From: DATEUP01 sp041485285
GTDB lineage: Archaea > Thermoplasmatota > DTKX01 > DATEUP01
DNA: 64,000 nt
Assembly: GCA_041485285.1 (NCBI GenBank)
Contig: JBGPJF010000006.1
Location: forward strand, 1-64,000
Direction of reading: 5' to 3'
The position numbers and the translations under genes were made by a program. Positions 33,801 through 42,500 of this stretch are shown in pieces; within the stretch, counting starts at the first letter, position 1; the number at the start of each line of letters is the position of its first letter. The notes below the pieces were generated by a model, which was not told where the DNA came from, did not search any database, and saw only the letters and a program-made list of their open reading frames with translations.

Positions 33801-35669
33801 GACGGCCCGAAAAACGTAGTCGCCGAATGGCGTACGCAGTACTACCTTACCGTCGTCTCCCCTTACGCCACGCCCACGGGCTCGGGGTGGTATGACGAGG
33901 GGGCCATTGCCGAGTTCTCCGTTGACGCTGACCTGGTCGTCACCAATGGGTCGCGCTTCCAATTCTCCGGGTGGAGCGGGGACTTCTACCCCGCGGCGCA
34001 CCCGGGCTCTACGAAAATGGACGGCCCCAAGCGGGTGGTGGCCGTGTGGGTTGCCGGAGCGTCAGTTCAGCCGTGGCTGCCCGACGGCGCCGCCCAAGCG
34101 TTCGTGGTCGTCGGCTTCGTGGCCGTGGGCATGGCAATTAGCCTCTCGTCGCGGTCGAAGTGGGCCTTCGCAACTCTCCTCTTCGTGCCGCTCTTCTTGC
34201 GCTTGAAAAAGGACGAGCTCAAACAGCAGTTTCAGCGCGGGAGGATTCTGCAATTCGTCGAAGACCACCCGGGCGCCTCGTACTCGGAGATCCGCCGACG
34301 GCTGGCGTTGGCCAACGGTTCCTGCGCGTACCACCTCGGCGTCCTTGAGAAGGCGGGAGAGATCAAGCGGATGGCCAGCGGAGCTTCCGTCCGCTTCTTC
34401 TCGGCGGCCTACAAGGTGGACGCCGAGTCGCTCCCTTCAATGACCCTCTTCCAGCGTCAACTCCTTGCGGTGGTGGTCGACCTCCCGCCTAGCACCGCCG
34501 GAGCAATCACAGCCGCGCTCCGGGCAGGATCCCCTGAAGTTACCGAGGACCAGGTCAATTACCACCTGCGCGTCCTTGTGCGCGAAAAAGAGCTCATCCA
34601 ATCGCGCCGGGATTCGGGCCGACGGGTGTTCTTCGTCGAGGGAGAGACTCGAGGATACATTGCGCGGCGTCTTGGGGAAGAACAGATTGCCGACGCTTTC
34701 CTCAGCCAACAACTGCATGCGACGGCTGAAGCCTTGAGTCCCCAGCCCGCCGCCAACTTGGCGGGCGGCATCGCGGGAGACGTGATGCGATCGCCCCCGA
34801 TGCGACCAGCGCCGGCCGCGAAGGGGCCGGTTGAGATTCTCTCAGCCGTTGATTTCGTCTCGGGATACGTTCGACTCAAAGTGGCGATTCACAATTGGAC
34901 AACGGCCCCCACAACGGAGCTAAAATTCGAGCTTGACTTCGACCACGAGGCGCTTAGGCTGGAGCGCACCCATCCCGCGTTCCCCGTGGCCGACGGCCGG
35001 TACCAGGTCGGTTCGTTGGCGGCCCGCGCGAGGAAAGTGCTCGAGTTCTACTTTGACCCGAAAACCTGCGCGAAGACCCACCTCGATGGGAGCCTGAAGC
35101 TCCGCAATTCAAACGGGCGGCTTGATGTGCTCAAGATGGCCCCGCGGGTGGCCGTTGTTTGGTGCCCCGAACTTGAAGTTTCAGAGCCTTGTGACGCGGC
35201 AACGCTCAAGGCCATCGTCGGGCGAACCTCGCCTGACCCAGCGCGGCGGGTCATTCGTTATTCACTGAACTTAGGGCGCGGCGACTGGCACCGAATCGGA
35301 TGTCAAGCGGCCGTCGCGTTTCGAATGGATGTCGCGTGCGAATACCGCGGACGGGACGGACTCAGTGTCGAGAGCTGGTTCTTTGGCCGCCCAAAGGGCA
35401 CGCCGAGTGCTATCGTGCTCTGCGTTTCGACGGGCTTCGAGCCCGGGACCTTGGACCTTTTTGCAACGGCCGACAGCGCGCCTCTCCTCGCCGGCTTCCT
35501 CGCCGAGTATCGCGAGCGGCTAGCCAAGGAGGTCGCGGTAGTCGATGTTTCAGGCGTCCTCGAATCATCCAAGGATCCGATTATCCTCTCGGCGGGGCGC
35601 CACCCGCAGTGGCTCCTCTTCGACGAGACAGCCCGCGAGAGCGGGACTCTGCGGTCGGGGGGAGTTTGA
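30867..35669 (+). CDS. SBBP-propeller membrane protein with tandem winged-helix domains
   Basis: 1600 residues. Order: signal peptide; DUF7948-like domain (FVANRGQLDAPGVLFYASS); seven SBBP repeats (nt 31.75-33.12 kb); four ~75-80-residue repeats of the type in the neighbour (nt 33.12-34.05 kb); a hydrophobic segment (VVVGFVAVGMAISL) and a second, shorter one (WAFATLLFVPLFL); a winged helix (RILQFVEDHPG...ANGSCAYHLGVLEKAGEI); a second winged helix (VNYHLRVLVREKELI); and a ~280-residue module starting GPVEILSAVDFVSGYVRLKV that recurs at the end of the 3717-residue protein. This is a one-component receptor-regulator layout. The DNA-binding half must be cytosolic, so the short second segment should not fully cross. 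Its TGA overlaps the next ATG (TGATG), so that gene is coupled. Confidence 0.85.
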   Translation: MVRIKFPRTAASQHGQTPASSLRLIALAVVHILLLAPTSLMAAHGSEEIPNDTDLEGEPEGAADFVDQRAASVDDDGLPEPRSERGASRAIPSRSPSFVANRGQLDAPGVLFYASSGPLRVGLTPSAVLYDVHGSEGEVGGALVRVDFQDALPITPSGEGERAVRSHFFTGPGPSEAWTDVPSYDRVTYSGLWNGITLTYELRETGPKYTFTVEPGADEARIALRYSGVSRLSIEKDGRLVAQTAVGPLEEDAPSAWTDDGTAVECAFTLQGQTTVGFRCLGRDASERLTIDPLVYAALLGGEGNDSTFDMTIDAQGNAYAVGNTSSRDFPTTIGPYGSPNKGGTVDAFVAKLSPDGSALVYAAYIGGSDTDTAYAVRTDAQGRAVVVGRTDSADFPVTSGAYQVTKGAAGTGLAGEDCFVTRLSPDGASLEMSTFLGGGNQDFCTAVSLDEMGDIYVTGLTWGNFTTTTGAYRETAAGGREVFVVKMASSGASILFSTFLGGPGHDAGNAIVVDSNHDVYVSGEAKRGFPVTLGAYQMRFGGGNDGFVAKLDSAGANLLYSTFLGGSSDEYATGLAVDASGNGFVTGWTWSDDFPTTAGAFQTAYSGGTSDGWLVKVDPAGASLQYSTYIGGSGGEWANEVALDASGAAWVAGNTNAGDLYTTADAVASNYGGGGADGMLIEISSNGSSSPYSSYVGGAASDELASVAVGADGKIFAAGTSKSSDLPITDHAIDSTPGGAQDVFAIAIDFRPRVNITLTTVPAGLEVAFDGQARAGPATFACAAGSSATISASPIAPRGDARLAFDNWSDAGAAAHQIRCNGDRTFTARAHQEFQALFRTSPTEFEVTVDGTAVRAPAELWWPEGSVHTLDVQTPQPFDPDVRFVWRAWSDGGPINQTIVALRPVTFQAEFQRQYRLTTTGVTGNPPCEAAECWFNEGAEVTLSVPAVEPIGDGARRSFRGWTGDLRSEQLDVSVRMDGPKNVVAEWRTQYYLTVVSPYATPTGSGWYDEGAIAEFSVDADLVVTNGSRFQFSGWSGDFYPAAHPGSTKMDGPKRVVAVWVAGASVQPWLPDGAAQAFVVVGFVAVGMAISLSSRSKWAFATLLFVPLFLRLKKDELKQQFQRGRILQFVEDHPGASYSEIRRRLALANGSCAYHLGVLEKAGEIKRMASGASVRFFSAAYKVDAESLPSMTLFQRQLLAVVVDLPPSTAGAITAALRAGSPEVTEDQVNYHLRVLVREKELIQSRRDSGRRVFFVEGETRGYIARRLGEEQIADAFLSQQLHATAEALSPQPAANLAGGIAGDVMRSPPMRPAPAAKGPVEILSAVDFVSGYVRLKVAIHNWTTAPTTELKFELDFDHEALRLERTHPAFPVADGRYQVGSLAARARKVLEFYFDPKTCAKTHLDGSLKLRNSNGRLDVLKMAPRVAVVWCPELEVSEPCDAATLKAIVGRTSPDPARRVIRYSLNLGRGDWHRIGCQAAVAFRMDVACEYRGRDGLSVESWFFGRPKGTPSAIVLCVSTGFEPGTLDLFATADSAPLLAGFLAEYRERLAKEVAVVDVSGVLESSKDPIILSAGRHPQWLLFDETARESGTLRSGGV

Positions 35670-36418
35670 TGGACAGACCGAGGACGAGGAGTGGAAAACA
35701 AAACGACACGCCGCAGCCGATGAACCCGGCGACAACGCGCGGGTGGAATGGACCCCGGCGCAGGGCACGCATCGTGCACGGATCGAGTGTCTCGGCCATG
35801 GCCGCGGTCGCTCTGGCGTTGATGCTTGGATCTTCAACCCCCGTGTCCGCCTATACAACCAGCGCCGCGGGGTTTGCAAATGGTCAGGACCTGGCGCTCG
35901 TCGCCTTCCTCCCAGGCGTTACCGACCTTCTCGGGGCGTCGCTGCGCATTCCCACGAATGCAACGGTACAGAGCGGTCGCATGGAAATTGCGGGGCGGCC
36001 CGGCCTCTGGAATTCCTCGGCGGAAGAGACCACTACGGCCGATTTCACTTCCGACACTCGCTCCGACGGCGTTGTTGCATCCGGCTATCCCTTTGCCAGC
36101 GGCAACGCCTCGGGCACCCACCCGGAAGACTTCTTCTTGGACCTCGAGGCCGATTCTTCGGGATGGACGGCTTACGTCATCGACCGCCGGCCGTTGGTTA
36201 CCGCGGAGGAAGCGACCACAACGGGGGTCGACTCCATCGTCAATGGGAAAGTCGCCACGCTGATCGTCTCCGAGGATGTCCTGGGCGACCCATCGACCTT
36301 CACATTTTGGATTGGGACCCTGGTTTTGAAAAGCGCCCATCTTGGAGGCCCGGGATGGACCATCCTCGACTTCTGCGGCTCCCCCCCGGCGCTTGGCCGC
36401 CCGCATAGGCTTTGTTGA
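35669..36418 (+). CDS. Chimeric secreted protein carrying a duplicated C-terminus
   Basis: 249 residues. A long basic leader and signal peptide (VALALMLGSSTPVSA) and a unique ~75-residue domain are joined to a C-terminal ~110 residues homologous to the secreted protein at 24979 (GTHPEDFFLDLEADSS; WTILDFCGSP). The junction is near nt 36062. A C tract that is 8 long in the parent is 7 long here, shifting the last residues to ALGRPHRLC. The ATG at 35669 overlaps the stop of the winged-helix receptor gene, so it is probably translated from the same message. Function unknown. Confidence 0.65.
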   Translation: MDRPRTRSGKQNDTPQPMNPATTRGWNGPRRRARIVHGSSVSAMAAVALALMLGSSTPVSAYTTSAAGFANGQDLALVAFLPGVTDLLGASLRIPTNATVQSGRMEIAGRPGLWNSSAEETTTADFTSDTRSDGVVASGYPFASGNASGTHPEDFFLDLEADSSGWTAYVIDRRPLVTAEEATTTGVDSIVNGKVATLIVSEDVLGDPSTFTFWIGTLVLKSAHLGGPGWTILDFCGSPPALGRPHRLC

Positions 36419-36580
36419 CGCTCAATGGAGGCAAGAAAATGGCTCGAAACCCCAACAAACCACGACTGTTTGTGCCCGAAGCGTTCGCGATCGCCGCATT
36501 CTCTCTCCTCGCGGCAGCGGTCGTCCCCGGACCCGCTTCGGCGGCGCAGACCTTCACGTGCGAGCTATCCTGCGGACGGC
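36062..36580. repeat. Duplicated segment, right copy
   Basis: Direct-repeat counterpart of 25270-25788 in the same orientation, about 10.8 kb away. Homology stops abruptly after GAGCTATCCTGCG, inside the start of the second duplicated gene, about 70 bp before the small GTPase. No terminal inverted repeats or transposase flank either copy, so recombination or unequal exchange is a better explanation than an insertion sequence. Confidence 0.85.
36439..36580 (+). pseudogene. Truncated remnant of the small secreted protein gene
   Basis: The ATG with its GGAGG ribosome-binding site and about 47 codons match the gene at 25648 (MARNPNKPRLF..., signal peptide through QTFTCELSC). Homology then ends. 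The frame stays open by chance into Arg/His-rich nonsense overlapping the GTPase gene. The signal peptide is intact but the four-cysteine body is missing. Confidence 0.75.
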
Positions 36581-36646
36581 CCCCTCCGCCATGGCCGACC
36601 ATCGGCCGAAACCCCTATGTAGGATCGAGCCGAGATCAAGCGTCCC

Positions 36647-37261
36647 GTGGCCACTCTCGAGGTCGAGAAAAAGATCCTGCTTCTCGGGGAGCCTGCCGTC
36701 GGCAAGACTTCCCTCGTGCGCCGGTTCGTCATCGATGTGTTCTCCGACCGCTACATCATCACCATCGGTACGAAGACGTCGAGAAAGGTCATGGATTTTG
36801 ATTTCCCGGAGCATTCGCTCCATGTGAAGCTGCAGCTCTACATCTGGGACGTTTTCGGCCAACAGGGGATGCCGAGGGCGTACACCATCTACTTCAAGGG
36901 TGCCGAGGCCGCAATCCTCGCGTTCGACCAGACCCGCCCCATGACTTTCGCCGCGTTGGATCGATGGGCGGCGACCTTGAACTCCATCTGTGGCAATATC
37001 CCCGGCGTCATGGCGTGCAATAAAGCCGACCTCGACCGGGACGCCTCGATTACCGACGATGACATCGCCCAAAAAGCCGCGGCCCTCCACATGGTGAACG
37101 TCCCCACCTCCGCGAAGACGGGGGAGAACGTCGAGGAGGCGTTCCAGACCGTCGGCTCCCTCCTCTGCGCGCCCATGGTCGGCAAGTACGCGAGGGGCGA
37201 ACTCTACTCGCAGAAGCCGGGCGGTAAGCAGGGTGCATCCCGCTGGAAGCCGATCACGTGA
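36647..37261 (+). CDS. Rab/Ras-like small GTPase
   Basis: 204 residues with all G motifs: G1 GEPAVGKTS (residues 14-22), a G2 Thr in IGTK (Thr42), G3 DVFGQQG (Asp68 and the Gln after Gly, as in Ras Gln61), G4 NKAD and G5 TSAKTG. The aromatic WDVFGQQ stretch and the SDRYIITIG switch I resemble the eukaryote-like Rab/Ras branch rather than bacterial MglA. There is no C-terminal prenylation cysteine, so membrane attachment would need a partner. Start is a GTG at 36647. It lies just after the duplicated segment and before a four-helix membrane protein and a giant receptor-like protein whose tail looks longin-like. A switch function is known for the family; partnership with the receptors is inferred. 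Confidence 0.88.
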   Translation: MATLEVEKKILLLGEPAVGKTSLVRRFVIDVFSDRYIITIGTKTSRKVMDFDFPEHSLHVKLQLYIWDVFGQQGMPRAYTIYFKGAEAAILAFDQTRPMTFAALDRWAATLNSICGNIPGVMACNKADLDRDASITDDDIAQKAAALHMVNVPTSAKTGENVEEAFQTVGSLLCAPMVGKYARGELYSQKPGGKQGASRWKPIT

Positions 37262-37352
37262 GGCGGGCCGCGGCCGCGAGATTATCCCGGCGCGCGCGAT
37301 TCAAACTAAATAGGTCGACCTACCGTTTTTCCCCTCCCGGGGGACTTTGCAC

Positions 37353-39314
37353 GTGGTAGAGAGAGGTTCGCCTGTTGTGCTCCTGCTTTCCCTCGTGGCT
37401 GCGCCCCTAATGATGGTCGGGGCTTACGGGGTCTTCGCCAACTACCTTGCCTTTCTAACGAATTCAATCAGCTCCGCCTGGGTCCCGTTTCTTGCCTTTC
37501 TGATTCTTGCCGCCATGGGGGCCATCGCCCTCGCCGGCGGCGCGCTGCAGTACCGCAAGCGGACCAGTCAGCGGAGGTGGTCCGTCGTTGTCATCGTCCC
37601 CTCCCTCCTCTCCCTTTTCCTTACCCAATACGAATACGACCTTTACCTGGCTGGATTCGCAGGGGCAATTGTCGGCCTCGTGGCAGGGAGCCTCGGAGTC
37701 CTTGAGGCCACTCCATGGCCGAAAGAGCGCCGCCAGCGGCTTGCGGCTGTTTTCATGGTCCTCCTTCTGATCGGGGGAATCGCGGGCTGGTGGTTCTGGC
37801 GGCCGATGACCGCCTACGAGGTTGACCACCGATTTAGCTGGTCGGTGGGTCCCCAAGGCTTCCAGGACACGATCCGGAGCCTTGCCTACGTGAACACGAG
37901 CTATGGCCCGCAAGTGTTCCTCGGGTTTGGGGACGATATTTGCGGCGCATCATCGGGGTGGACAGCCCTTGGCGACCCCTCGGCAACGTACCGGGTGGGC
38001 GATTCCTACAGCACGACGCTGCACTTCCGGCCGTATGAGTACAACGGGGTGGCGGCCATCTCCGCGCCGGAGCTCGGTTGCCCGTTCCCCGGCCTGCCGA
38101 TTGCGATCAAGACCGTGGTACACGCGGTGTCGCTGCATTTCGGGCTTCAATTGAAATTCGCGCCCGGCGCCCCCGCTGGCTGGACGGCCTTTGAGCTACG
38201 GACTCCAAACGGGGACACTTACCCAATGGACCTTGGGCCGGCGGGCTTGGTGAGATTTCCGCGCCCTCCCGCGGACCTCGCCGCGTTGAACGGACCACCG
38301 CGGTGGGTTGTCCATATGGCCACGGAATACGTGCAATGGTCGGCATTCAACGGGACGTACCCCGCCGAGTGGGCCGTGGATGAGCTACGCACATTCGCTC
38401 AAGGCAACGGGACCAACGGCCGGCTCCGCTTCGATGACGTAAATCGCGATGGGAGGGTCGGCGACCTTGACCGGATTTCCGTCAGGTTGGATCCAACGGG
38501 CGACAACGGAAAATGGGCGGAATACGTCGTGACGGTGGGAGGGCCCATGTATGATTCCTTAGTGTTCGGCATGGAGCCAATCCTCAACGGGCCGCGCGGC
38601 CCGTACGAGGTCGTGTACAACGACCTTCCCGAGGACCTGCAACTCTCGCATACCGGCGAGACGCTTGGCGCCTCTCCCTCCTCGTTGCTTATGGTAAACC
38701 GCGTTCTGGACGGCACGCCTCGGCCCATCGCCGAACACACCTTCCAGCTGCAGGGCCTTTCTGGTTCCTTCACCTACTCTGGCGCGTTGCAGGCCGGGAC
38801 GCAGGCCTTTCAAGGCCTCAACCTCACCTTTGTCGACGTCTCGGGCAATGGCCTGGTTGACGCTGGCGACACCTTCACCGTGACCGGGTTGGCGAATCGG
38901 ACGGAGGTCTTTTTTGACCTGTTTTCGCACGATGTCTCTGTGGGGTCGCTCCGATGGTTCGCTGGGTACGGCCACGTCATGGGCACATTGCCCGCGGTCA
39001 CCATCAACGGCAGCGGCCAAAATCCCTACGTCTTTGAGGCGAGCATGGCCTACGAGCACGCGGAATTCGACTTGGGGAAAACGCTGAGGGTCTCCCTCGT
39101 CGAGGACGGCGCGACCGCCATCGACCATGCCGATGTGAAAGTCGGCGCAGTCGGGTCCTTCGCGGGGGGCAACCTTACCTTCGAGGACAAAGACGGCGAC
39201 TTGCGGTGGTCCTCCGGGGACGCCTTCACCGTTCAAGCGGGAGCCAAGCACCGATACGAACTGACCGTGAGCGTCCTGTTCGACACTTTTACGTACTTTG
39301 GACACACGGCCTAA
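37353..39314 (+). CDS. Membrane protein with four N-terminal helices and calcium-loop-like repeats
   Basis: 653 residues. Four membrane helices lie within residues 8-152 (VVLLLSLVAAPLMMVGAYGV; VPFLAFLILAAMGAIALAGG; a pair around LYLAGFAGAIVGLVAG; LAAVFMVLLLIGGIAGWW). A ~500-residue beta-rich extracellular part follows. It has three Asp-rich loops: DVNRDGRVGDLD, DVSGNGLVDAGD and EDKDGDLRWSSGD, resembling dockerin/EF-hand-like calcium loops. I use the GTG at 37353, nine bases after a GGGGG element; a TTG six bases upstream is possible. It follows the GTPase by about 90 nt on the same strand. I do not recognise a family beyond these features. Confidence 0.7.
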   Translation: MVERGSPVVLLLSLVAAPLMMVGAYGVFANYLAFLTNSISSAWVPFLAFLILAAMGAIALAGGALQYRKRTSQRRWSVVVIVPSLLSLFLTQYEYDLYLAGFAGAIVGLVAGSLGVLEATPWPKERRQRLAAVFMVLLLIGGIAGWWFWRPMTAYEVDHRFSWSVGPQGFQDTIRSLAYVNTSYGPQVFLGFGDDICGASSGWTALGDPSATYRVGDSYSTTLHFRPYEYNGVAAISAPELGCPFPGLPIAIKTVVHAVSLHFGLQLKFAPGAPAGWTAFELRTPNGDTYPMDLGPAGLVRFPRPPADLAALNGPPRWVVHMATEYVQWSAFNGTYPAEWAVDELRTFAQGNGTNGRLRFDDVNRDGRVGDLDRISVRLDPTGDNGKWAEYVVTVGGPMYDSLVFGMEPILNGPRGPYEVVYNDLPEDLQLSHTGETLGASPSSLLMVNRVLDGTPRPIAEHTFQLQGLSGSFTYSGALQAGTQAFQGLNLTFVDVSGNGLVDAGDTFTVTGLANRTEVFFDLFSHDVSVGSLRWFAGYGHVMGTLPAVTINGSGQNPYVFEASMAYEHAEFDLGKTLRVSLVEDGATAIDHADVKVGAVGSFAGGNLTFEDKDGDLRWSSGDAFTVQAGAKHRYELTVSVLFDTFTYFGHTA

Positions 39315-39330
39315 GGTCGAGTTCCACGCG

Positions 39331-39351
39331 CGAGGCCTCAAGCCTCGATTT
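39331..39351 (+). terminator. Possible stem-loop terminator
   Basis: CGAGGC-CTCAA-GCCTCG, a perfect 6-bp stem with a 5-base loop, is followed by ATTTT, 17 nt after the membrane-protein stop codon and before the giant gene. Archaeal termination relies mainly on T tracts, so the hairpin may be incidental. Confidence 0.3.
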
Positions 39352-39530
39352 TCGCCTTCGTTGGAAGCGGGCGGCCGCGCCGCGCCGGCATGCACAATTC
39401 CAATGGGCTCCGAAGGCTGGATACCGAAACGCTCATTAGTCGCCCACAGCGACCCTGCTGGCTCGGGGGCGCACCGCGCGTGTGCTCCGGAGTGGGGGCT
39501 CCTCTCTTGCGGACGGGCGGAGTGCGGGCG

Positions 39531-42500
39531 ATGCGCCCCGCCGTCGTTGCGCTGGTTGCGCTCTCTTCGCTGCTTGCATCGGTCGATCTTGCGCCGCCTG
39601 CGGCCGCCGCCCCCACGCACGGGTGGGATTCGAGCGCCACGCTCCTCGAACACGAGGACGCCGTGAACGCGTCCAAGCCCCATGTTGCGTCCAACGGCAG
39701 CGGCGTTGAATTCGATGTGTGGATGCAGTTTGACGGCAACCGCAACAGCATTTGGGCCATCCCCTACTTCCCCACGACCGGGTGGGGGACGCGTGCGCTC
39801 CTCGAATCCAGCACCCAGGACGCCGCCGACCCTCGGGTGGCCGTCGACGAAACGGGCAGCGCGATGGCGGTATGGTCCCAGTCCGACGGCACGCGCTACA
39901 ACATCATCACGAACCGGTTCCAGGCAGGCGCATGGCTCGGGGCCAACACAATCTCGACCACCGACGCGGGGTCCTCGACCGCCCCCCAAATCGATGTCCA
40001 GGCCAACGGGAACGCCATGGTCGTGTGGCAGAAGCATGACGGGACGCGCTGGAACATTTGGGGGCGCTATTACGTGGCGGGGTCCGGCTGGGACGCCTCT
40101 GCCACCATCGACTCGACCTCCAACGATGCGACCGGCCCTGCGGTAACGGTCGACGACGGCGGCAACGCGACCGCCGTTTGGCAACAGTGGAACAGCTCCT
40201 CGTCGAGCACGGACGTTTGGGCGAGCCGGTACAGCGGGGCCGCCTGGGGCACTCCCGTCGCCCTCGACAACGGCTCGGGCAACGCGACGCGGCCTCGCAT
40301 CGCGGCAGCGGCCGGGGGCAACGCAACGGCGGTGTGGCAACAGCAAAACGGCTCGACCGCCGATATCTGGGGGTGCTCGTACGTGGGCGGAACCGGGTGG
40401 TCAAGCCCCGTGCTGTTGGAGGCCGACGACACCGGGGAGGCGCTGAGCCCCGAACTCGGCGCGGACAGCAGCGGCAATGTGGAGGTCGTCTTTCAGCAGT
40501 GGAACAACACGTCATTAAGCTATGACGTTCGCGCAAACCGCTTCGCCGCAGGGAGCGGGTGGGGGAACGCGTCGGCCTTGGAGAACGACTCCGCGAATGC
40601 GACTGCACCGAAGGTGACCGTAGACAGCGGGGGAAACTTCACCGCCGTGTGGCTCCAGGCCAACGGCTCCAGCCAAGGCGTTTGGGCGAGCCGGTTCGAG
40701 TCCGGGTCGTGGGCCGCCCCTGCCCTCATCGAGTCCGTCGGGGGGAGCGCCGGCCAGATCGAGGCGGCCGCGGACGCCGCCGGCAACGCGACCGCGGTTT
40801 GGCAGTCGGCCAACGCATCCCTCAACACGGCATGGCGGAACCGGTACACTCGAGGGATCGGCTGGGGGAGTGCCGCGCTGATCCCGACCTCGGGCGGCGA
40901 TATCGCATGGCCGCAGATCGCCGTGAACCCGTCGGGGGTCGCGTTCGCCGTCTGGGCGCGCTCGGATGGCACGCGCAACAGCATTTGGGCGAACCGATAC
41001 GTCCCGGGGTCGGGATGGGAGAGCGCCGTGCTCGTCGAGACCAATGACACGGGTTGGAACGAAGCGATGCTCCCGCAGGTGGTCGTTGACAGGGGCGGCA
41101 ACGCCACCGTGGTTTGGCAACAGTTCGACAGCACCTCTTGGAACGTGTGGGCCAACCGGTACACGCAGGGCTCGGGGTGGGGCTCCCCCCGGCTTGTCGA
41201 AACGGACTCCCCCGGCCACGCAAATCGCCCGGCGCTTGCCATCGACGACAGCGGCAGGGTGGTGGTCGTATGGGCGTACTGTAACAGCGCCTGCACGACC
41301 TCCGCCCTCATGGCCACCCGGTTCGTCCCCGGGTCCGGGTGGGAAACGCCCTCCCAAATCTCGACGGGGGGCTATGACTCCAATCCGGACGTGGGGGTCG
41401 ACGCGTCCGGGAATGCAATCGCCGTGTGGGACTGCGGCGGCGGCTGCGGGATTTACGGAAACCGTTACGTGCCTGGAACCGGCTGGGGGTCGGAGTTCGG
41501 CATCGCGACGCAGTGCTCGGGGTGCGGCGATTCCCACTTTGACCCGCGCGTGGATGTGCACCCCAACGGCAACGCCACCGTCGTGTGGAAGGGCGCCTAC
41601 CAGAGCGGCGACACAAAGCGGATCGAAGGCCGCGCCTACGCACCCTCCACGGGGTTTGCCGGCGTCGTGGACATCGACACCTCCACCAGCTATGACCGCG
41701 GGCTGCCGCAGGTGTCCGTCGACGCGCAGGGTCGGGCCATCGCCGTGTGGTACCAGTCGAACGGGACGGCGTACCACATTTGGGCCAACCGGTACACCGC
41801 CGCTGCGGGGTGGGGCACGGCCGCCATCATCGACTCCGTCACCGAAGGCGACGCGTACAACCCCTCGGTCGGCATCGACGACGGCGGGAACGCGACGGTC
41901 GTGTTCCACACTTATGCCAACGGGCGCTACAACGTCTCGACCGTGCGCTATGATGCCGCCTCGGGCTGGGGGAACCAGTCGCTGCTCCAGGCCGACGCCA
42001 CCGGCGCCGTGGTCGCGGTCGAACCCTCGGGCAACGCCACCGCCCTCTTCCACGGCAATGACGCCACGCGGTGGAACGCCTGGGCCGTGCGGTTTTTGGC
42101 GCCCGTTTCGCCCTCGGCCCCGCAGGGCCTTGCAGCGAGCGCCTCGGGGACGCAGGTGGCCCTCAATTGGACCGCCCCGGACGATAACGGGGGACTCAAC
42201 ATCACGAGGTACAACATCTACCGCGGCCTTGGCCCCAACAACACGACGCTCCTTGGCAACACGACGAACCTCACGTTCAATGACACGAACCTCTCCAAGG
42301 GCCAGACCTACTTCTACCGCGTTTCGGGCGTCAACGCCGTCGGCGACGGGCCCCGCTCCAACGCGACATCCGCGATGATCCCACGCACCCTCCCGACCGC
42401 CCCCCGCAACCTCTCAGCCGCGGTCGGGTACGCGACCGTCCTGCTGAACTGGACGGTGCCCGCTGACTTAGGGGACTTGGCCCTCACCGGTTACAACATC

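Noticed and set aside
25270..36580. Composite transposon bounded by the duplicated segments
   Set aside because: No transposase, target-site duplication or terminal inverted repeats are seen, and the repeats consist of gene pieces.
36581..36801. Continuation of the truncated secreted gene as a real 120-residue protein
   Set aside because: After the homology break the translation is Arg/His-rich and overlaps the GTPase gene in another frame.
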